DNA of 11,921 bases from CAYZEZ01 sp964477295 (lineage in GTDB: Bacteria > Bacteroidota > Bacteroidia > Bacteroidales > SM23-62): contig CAYZEZ010000142.1 of the NCBI GenBank assembly GCA_964477295.1, forward strand, positions 1 to 11,921, given 5' to 3'. The notes beneath the pieces are model-generated. The model saw nothing but the letters and a program-made list of their open reading frames with translations. It had not been told where the DNA came from and made no database searches. The position numbers and the translations under genes are program-made. This document shows positions 7,827-11,921 of this stretch, one piece after another (the first letter of the stretch is position 1; every line of letters begins with the position of its first letter).

Positions 7827-9353
7827 TCATAAATGTTCCTCCCGGATCAGGTCATAAATAGTCTTAACCGGGGTAAATGTCTCTGTTGGGACCTCAACAA
7901 ACAAGGTATTCCATCCTGCCATAGAACCATTCCATAAACCTGGAAGCTCCTGTGCCTTAACGGGTTTGCCTGATATTGATTTCTCCGATATAAATCCTGT
8001 TTGAGGATCCCTGAATTGCAAAAGATCGAAGCTATTGCCCTGATAGTCTTTGACTGCGCAAACCAGATCGACCGGATTGAAATGTGTTGATTGTTCCAAC
8101 AAATCTGACTGCCCGGGAGAGATCTGAGCTGGCTCAACAATCTGCAGGTTAACTGTACCATCATTTTGTCTGACCCAGAATGGTCCGCCTCCCGGCTCCC
8201 CTGCATTTTTCACCATTCCTGCTATCCGGATTGGTCTGTTAAGTATCATAAATAAAGATGTTTTCATATCATTAGCTGATCCAATATCCACGTGCTCTTC
8301 CATTTTACACATATTGGCACCTACGAATTCACAAATCTCCTTCAACCGTTCTTTCGATGCTTCTGGGTCTTCCAGGTCCCTGAGATACCCGAAAACGCGG
8401 TTCTGGAACTCAATCAATAACCCGGCCAGGGCTTGCTTATATCTTTTGGTCAGGCCCTTCATCCTGTCAGGGGCAATGTTATCAATGTTTTTAATGAAAA
8501 TAAGATCTTGCTCCAGTCCGTTCAGATTCTCCAATAGGGCTCCATGACCACCCGGTCTGAACACGATATGCCCCTCATCATCGCGGAATGGATTATTATT
8601 CAAATCAACCGCAATGGTATCCGTATAGGGTTGCTGGATTGAAAAATCAACTATATACCTGACCCTGTATAAATTTTCATAAACTGTCCTGACCGATTCA
8701 AGGTGGCTCTTAAACAAATCAATATGTTCCGGGGAAACCGTAAAATGAAGCCTGACTTCAGAATTACCTGATTTTGCGTATTGTGCTCCTTCTACCAGGT
8801 GTTCCTCAAAGGATGTGCGCGAATGATCAGGATATGTATGAAACCGGATCAGGCCTTTTGGCAGCCCGGCGTATCCGAGGCCCTGCTCAGATAATATCAT
8901 CTGTATCACCGTACTTGCCTTATTATTGCGAACCAGTTCATCCATTTTCTTTCCGTAAGCCTGCATTTTCTCCTTTAATTCTTTGGCAAAGGGCAGTTTG
9001 TTAACAGATAGAAACAGATTTTTCAGGTCGGGGAAGGTGCGCAGCAAGGATGCTTCATTGTTCACTCCCTCTGCTTTTTCAAGGTAAGCAAATAATTCCT
9101 TGAACATCCGGGTTGCCGCACCTGACGATGGTACAAACTTAACAACATCAAGCCTGTCAGAGCGGCTTTTATATACCTGGATGTATCTTTTAATATCCTG
9201 ATCCGATAGTTGTATGATCCCGTTTCCAATGCTTGCAGGGGCACCCAGATGTATATAGGGGAATCCATTCCTGAAGTTTTCAAGCTGTACCTCAACCTGT
9301 TCAATGGATATCCCTTTTTTTTCAAATAACTCCAGGTCCTTTTGATTAAACAT
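7827..9353 (-). CDS. DUF4301 protein, putative nucleotidyltransferase-like fold
   Basis: The 508-residue soluble protein matches the DUF4301 family, mostly found in Bacteroidota. The ATG at 9353 gives the usual N-terminus (FNQKDLELFEKKGISIEQV). Notable motifs are VKFVPSSGAATRMFKELF (71-88), GLPKGLIRFHTYP (163-175), RTSFEEHLVEGAQYA (179-193), HFTVSPEHIDLF (203-214), RPGGHGALLENLNGL (266-280), FIKNIDNI (286-293) and VKNAGEPGGGPFWV (381-394). Their order and spacing recall UDP-sugar pyrophosphorylases: a Gly-rich TRM loop, a PGG/GNG loop and a (V/I)DN motif. That relation is my inference, and the first loop is SSGAATRM rather than the usual GGxGTRM. It follows iorB by 34 bp on the same strand and may share its transcript; a functional link to indolepyruvate metabolism is not evident. 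Confidence 0.85.
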   Translation of the reverse strand: MFNQKDLELFEKKGISIEQVEVQLENFRNGFPYIHLGAPASIGNGIIQLSDQDIKRYIQVYKSRSDRLDVVKFVPSSGAATRMFKELFAYLEKAEGVNNEASLLRTFPDLKNLFLSVNKLPFAKELKEKMQAYGKKMDELVRNNKASTVIQMILSEQGLGYAGLPKGLIRFHTYPDHSRTSFEEHLVEGAQYAKSGNSEVRLHFTVSPEHIDLFKSHLESVRTVYENLYRVRYIVDFSIQQPYTDTIAVDLNNNPFRDDEGHIVFRPGGHGALLENLNGLEQDLIFIKNIDNIAPDRMKGLTKRYKQALAGLLIEFQNRVFGYLRDLEDPEASKERLKEICEFVGANMCKMEEHVDIGSANDMKTSLFMILNRPIRIAGMVKNAGEPGGGPFWVRQNDGTVNLQIVEPAQISPGQSDLLEQSTHFNPVDLVCAVKDYQGNSFDLLQFRDPQTGFISEKSISGKPVKAQELPGLWNGSMAGWNTLFVEVPTETFTPVKTIYDLIREEHL

Positions 9354-9371
9354 AACTTATGAATTTAATTT

Positions 9372-9406
9372 ATTCACACTCCACGACTCACGATTCACGA
9401 TTCATA
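9372..9406 (-). repeat. Heptanucleotide repeat array C overlapping the iorB 3' end
   Basis: Five contiguous 7-bp units read ATTCACA, CTCCACG, ACTCACG, ATTCACG and ATTCATA on the plus strand (CGTGAAT-type on the minus strand). The array straddles the end of iorB: the last five codons (MNRES, 9391-9405) and the TGA stop (9388-9390) are made of repeat sequence. The remainder fills much of the 34-bp gap before the DUF4301 start. Confidence 0.75.
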
Positions 9407-9972
9407 GCTTTATCCCTTCCCTTGCTCAATGCCTGAAGATTCAAATTCACCACTTCTTCTCCCTTCCTACCGAACACATCCCGTATGCCGTCCTCAAAAC
9501 TGCTGTACGGGATATCCAGAAAGGGTGTGGCTGCTCCTAAAATGACCATATTGCCGGCTTTCTTTGTTCCCAGGTCTGATGCTATCTTATCTGCATCCAG
9601 AATAATATGGTTAGGATATCTTCTGATCTCTGTGTAAATTTTTTCTATACCCGGATAATCCGGGATATTGACATAAGGATTTGAATTGGTGATGATCCAT
9701 CCTTCCGGAGACAAACAGGCAATATACCTCAAGGCTTCCATTGGTTCAACCGCGATAATCATATCAGCCATGCCCATCGGTATAAGATCTGAAGCGATTT
9801 CTTTATCTGAAATCCTTAAATTGGAGTGAACAGCTCCTCCCCGCTGGCTCATACCATGCACTTCAGCCTGTTTCAGGTTCAGATTATTTCTGAGCGCTGC
9901 CATGCCTATTGATGCAGCGATTGAAAGGATTCCCTGACCTCCTACTCCAGCTAGAATTATATCCTTTTTCAT
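9388..9972 (-). CDS. iorB: Indolepyruvate oxidoreductase subunit IorB (gamma-type subunit)
   Basis: The 194-residue protein has the length of the stand-alone gamma-domain subunit of 2-oxoacid:ferredoxin oxidoreductases. It pairs with IorA to oxidatively decarboxylate indolepyruvate and other aryl-pyruvates to acyl-CoA in the cytosol of anaerobes. The glycine-rich GVGGQGILS (9-17) and HGMSQRGGAVHSNLRI (39-54) are diagnostic. The ATG at 9972 lies 49 bp after the iorA stop, consistent with an iorAB operon. The C-terminal tail MNRES is encoded by a heptad repeat and is probably not part of the ancestral protein. No phenylacetate-CoA ligase gene, a common iorAB neighbour, is present in the window. 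Confidence 0.9.
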   Translation of the reverse strand: MKKDIILAGVGGQGILSIAASIGMAALRNNLNLKQAEVHGMSQRGGAVHSNLRISDKEIASDLIPMGMADMIIAVEPMEALRYIACLSPEGWIITNSNPYVNIPDYPGIEKIYTEIRRYPNHIILDADKIASDLGTKKAGNMVILGAATPFLDIPYSSFEDGIRDVFGRKGEEVVNLNLQALSKGRDKAMNRES

Positions 9973-9991
9973 AGTTGATTGCTTAAAATTA

Positions 9992-10026
9992 GTTCCAGGT
10001 TCCGGTTCTTCGCGTCACACGTCACT
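9992..10026 (-). repeat. Composite heptanucleotide array D at the iorA stop codon
   Basis: Five contiguous 7-bp units on the plus strand are GTTCCAG, GTTCCGG, TTCTTCG, CGTCACA and CGTCACT. Two different unit types (GTTCCRG and CGTCACW) are joined in phase through one intermediate unit. The TGA stop of iorA (10022-10024) lies inside the last unit, and the array fills most of the gap to iorB. Confidence 0.7.
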
Positions 10027-11611
10027 TCTTCTTCCTAAGGGCTGTTTGGATGCATTCCCGCTCTGAAAGCACTACAGATACGCCATCATATTCCAGTTCC
10101 TCCCTGATGATATTTACATTTTCCTGGTGGTGCTTTTTCAGGGGAACGATGGTCCTGATATGACTTGTCTCCACACCCACCCCCTTGCATATTTCTGCCA
10201 ACCGGCCCGTACCAGCGGATTTCTGACCACCCGTCATGGCAGTGGTTGAATTATCGGAGATAATAACTGTAATGGGCGACTTATCATTCACCGCATCTAA
10301 CAGCCCGGTAATTCCTGAATGCGTAAACGTTGAATCGCCAATTACAGTGACAGCCGGTACCAAACCTGCATCTGCAGCTCCCTTGGCCATGGTAAGCGAT
10401 GCCCCCATATCCACACATGTATAGATGGCATTATAGGGTGGATAAGCTCCGAGAGTGTAGCATCCGATATCAGAGAATACCCGCCCTTCGCCAAAACTGG
10501 CAATTGCCTCATTAAGGGCCACAAAAGTATCTATATGACTGCATCCCTTACACAGAGCGGGGGGACGATTAGATACAAGATCGGGCACTTCATTGATCTT
10601 TTTTCCGGGCAGTCCCAGCGCTTTAGCTACCAGGTCGGGATTCAATTCTCCAGCCCTGGGCAGATAACCATCCATCCTTCCATTTATCTCCGGACCATCA
10701 TCCAAATATCCCCTGAGCATCTCCTCCAAAAGTGGAAATCCTTCCTCGATCACCAGTACCTTATTATTTACTTTCATAATCAGCTCCCTTATCATATCAA
10801 CAGGAACAGGATACTGGCAAATCTTTAATACCGGATAGGGGGATTTATGATCTTCAAAATTTTCTATCAGGTAGTTGTATGCCAATCCGCACGCTATGAT
10901 ACCAAATTCTCTATTTGGTCCGTCGATCAGGGCATTAAATGAACTTTCCTTCGCTTCCTGCTCAAAATCCTTCTGAAGATCCAGCAGATGATTATAACTA
11001 TTCCTGGCCATGCTGGGCAATAGTATAAACTGTAATGGATTTCCAGGTAATTTGAGTTCATTCTGCTTTTGCTCCGCTTTTCTTCTGATGCCGGCCCTTG
11101 AATGGGCAAGCCTGGTTGTGAGCCTGAGGAGTACAGGAACATGAAACTTTTCCGACAATTCAAATCCATAATAGGCCATATCATAAGCTTCCTGCTGATT
11201 GGCCGGCTCCAGGACCGGTATCATGGCAAATTTCCCATAATAGCGCGTATCTTGCTCATTTTGAGATGAGTGCATCGAAGGATCATCAGCAATAGCATAT
11301 ACAAGACCCCCATTCGCACCGGTAACTGCAGAATTCACAAAAGGGTCAGCTGCAACATTTAAACCTACATGTTTCATGCAAACCAGGGCCCTTTTCCCTG
11401 CATACGACATACCCAGAGCAGCTTCCATCGCTGTTTTCTCGTTGCTTGCCCATTCACTCCGGACATTATTCCGGCGTGCCATGAGAGAGGCCTGGACATA
11501 TTCGGTAATCTCAGTTGATGGTGTACCCGGATATGCATAACATCCTGATAAACCTGCGTCCAGTGCTCCCTGGGCAACGGCCTCATCTCCCAGTAACATT
11601 AGTTTTTCCAT
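10022..11611 (-). CDS. iorA: Indolepyruvate oxidoreductase subunit IorA (TPP-binding), without ferredoxin domain
   Basis: I choose the ATG at 11611 (529 residues); a GTG two codons upstream (11617) is the alternative. The N-terminal pyruvate-ferredoxin-oxidoreductase-type domain includes GCYAYPGTPSTEITEY (23-38) and VCMKHVGLNVAADPF (77-91). The motif PALCKGCSH (351-359) is typical of IorA. The C-terminal TPP-binding domain has GDSTFTHSG (425-433) and the DN pair at 453-454. The protein stops after SERECIQTALRKKK; canonical archaeal IorA continues about 100 residues with a CxxCxxC-rich two-cluster ferredoxin domain, which is absent here. I believe short versions occur in other Bacteroidota, so this is probably natural rather than a truncation. 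No [4Fe-4S] ferredoxin gene is nearby. The minus-strand sequence TAATTTAG at 11639-11646 is a near match to the Bacteroidota -7 element TAnnTTTG. Confidence 0.92.
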   Translation of the reverse strand: MEKLMLLGDEAVAQGALDAGLSGCYAYPGTPSTEITEYVQASLMARRNNVRSEWASNEKTAMEAALGMSYAGKRALVCMKHVGLNVAADPFVNSAVTGANGGLVYAIADDPSMHSSQNEQDTRYYGKFAMIPVLEPANQQEAYDMAYYGFELSEKFHVPVLLRLTTRLAHSRAGIRRKAEQKQNELKLPGNPLQFILLPSMARNSYNHLLDLQKDFEQEAKESSFNALIDGPNREFGIIACGLAYNYLIENFEDHKSPYPVLKICQYPVPVDMIRELIMKVNNKVLVIEEGFPLLEEMLRGYLDDGPEINGRMDGYLPRAGELNPDLVAKALGLPGKKINEVPDLVSNRPPALCKGCSHIDTFVALNEAIASFGEGRVFSDIGCYTLGAYPPYNAIYTCVDMGASLTMAKGAADAGLVPAVTVIGDSTFTHSGITGLLDAVNDKSPITVIISDNSTTAMTGGQKSAGTGRLAEICKGVGVETSHIRTIVPLKKHHQENVNIIREELEYDGVSVVLSERECIQTALRKKK

Positions 11612-11713
11612 ACTCACAATCTGTTATAGTCAGGATCCTAAATTAGAAAAAAATAACAGGGCTGAAAAGAGTCGCAGGATGTTTTATAATCCCATGTAAT
11701 CTGCTTTAGAACA

Positions 11714-11893
11714 TCAGCTCATCACAGTCATTACGAGTCTTCTGGATCTACCATGATCCCTGAACTCACAGAGGTATATCCCTTGCCAGGTGCCCATGTT
11801 TAACCGGTGATTGGTAATAGGGATATTAATGGATTGCCCCAGGATAGATGATTTCAGGTGGGTCGGCATATCATAGTTAATCGATATTAATAC
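11714..11893 (-). pseudogene. 5'-truncated YjbQ/UPF0047 gene remnant
   Basis: Reading right to left, the frame encodes the C-terminal third of a YjbQ/UPF0047-family protein. After YDMPTHLKSSILGQS comes the family signature region: IPITNHRLN, GTWQGIYLCEFRDHG and RSRRLVMTV, then a TGA stop at 11714-11716. The family is normally about 130-140 residues with a catalytic His-rich N-terminal part. Only 59 codons are open here before an in-frame TAA (11894-11896), and only 51 follow the sole ATG (11869). The other two minus-strand frames also carry stops between 11876 and the window end, so a simple frameshift in that stretch does not restore the gene. The invariant-looking glycine before RL is His (NHRL). 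I interpret it as a decaying remnant with no likely activity; further N-terminal fragments could lie beyond 11921. Confidence 0.7.
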
Positions 11894-11894
11894 T

Positions 11895-11902
11895 TATATT
11901 TG
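11895..11902 (+). promoter_or_regulatory. Possible Bacteroidota -7 promoter element pointing off the window
   Basis: TATATTTG matches the Bacteroidota consensus TAnnTTTG exactly, in AT-rich DNA just upstream of the yjbQ remnant's broken end. No convincing -33 TTTG element is seen at the usual distance, and no gene starts before the window ends, so the match may be chance. Confidence 0.2.
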
Positions 11903-11921
11903 TATTGATTTTATTTTAATC

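Overview
The window looks like chromosomal DNA of an anaerobic member of the Bacteroidota, probably a Bacteroidales/Marinilabiliales relative. Supporting this are a DUF4301 protein, a PiT phosphate transporter fused to a PhoU-like domain, a short IorA/IorB pair, a carboxypeptidase-regulatory-like beta-sandwich protein, moderate-to-low GC content, and genes without clear Shine-Dalgarno sequences. The assignment rests on recognising protein families by eye; no search was run. There are no rRNA or tRNA genes, no CRISPR array and no intact insertion sequence.

Layout. (1) Positions 1-1299: 3' part of a secreted/periplasmic-type tetratricopeptide protein, cut by the window edge. (2) 1300-1739: a 440-bp non-coding stretch holding two period-7 repeat arrays in opposite orientation, then the upstream region of the next gene. 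(3) 1740-7792: a phosphate-flavoured block. It contains a PiT-PhoU fusion transporter (+), a convergent PhoB/OmpR-type response regulator (-), a small exported beta-sandwich protein (-), and a divergent two-gene operon encoding an outer-membrane beta-barrel porin and a beta-helix lipoprotein (+). (4) 7827-11611: a minus-strand cluster iorA-iorB-DUF4301, encoding a two-subunit indolepyruvate (2-oxoacid) oxidoreductase followed by a putative nucleotidyltransferase-like protein. (5) 11714-11893: a 5'-truncated remnant of a YjbQ/UPF0047 gene.

How the parts may work together. The porin could pass anions through the outer membrane, and PiT could carry phosphate through the inner membrane. The response regulator, which has no histidine kinase next to it here, could control them. 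An 11-bp motif (TTAACATAAAA) lies upstream of both the transporter and the divergent porin/beta-sandwich pair, so shared regulation is possible but unproven. IorA/IorB would oxidatively decarboxylate aryl-pyruvates made by transamination of aromatic amino acids. This IorA ends before the usual C-terminal ferredoxin domain.

The most unusual structure is a set of short heptanucleotide repeat arrays. They begin within 4 bp of, or overlap, the stop codons of three genes (the TPR gene, iorA and iorB). In iorB the repeat encodes the last five codons and the stop.
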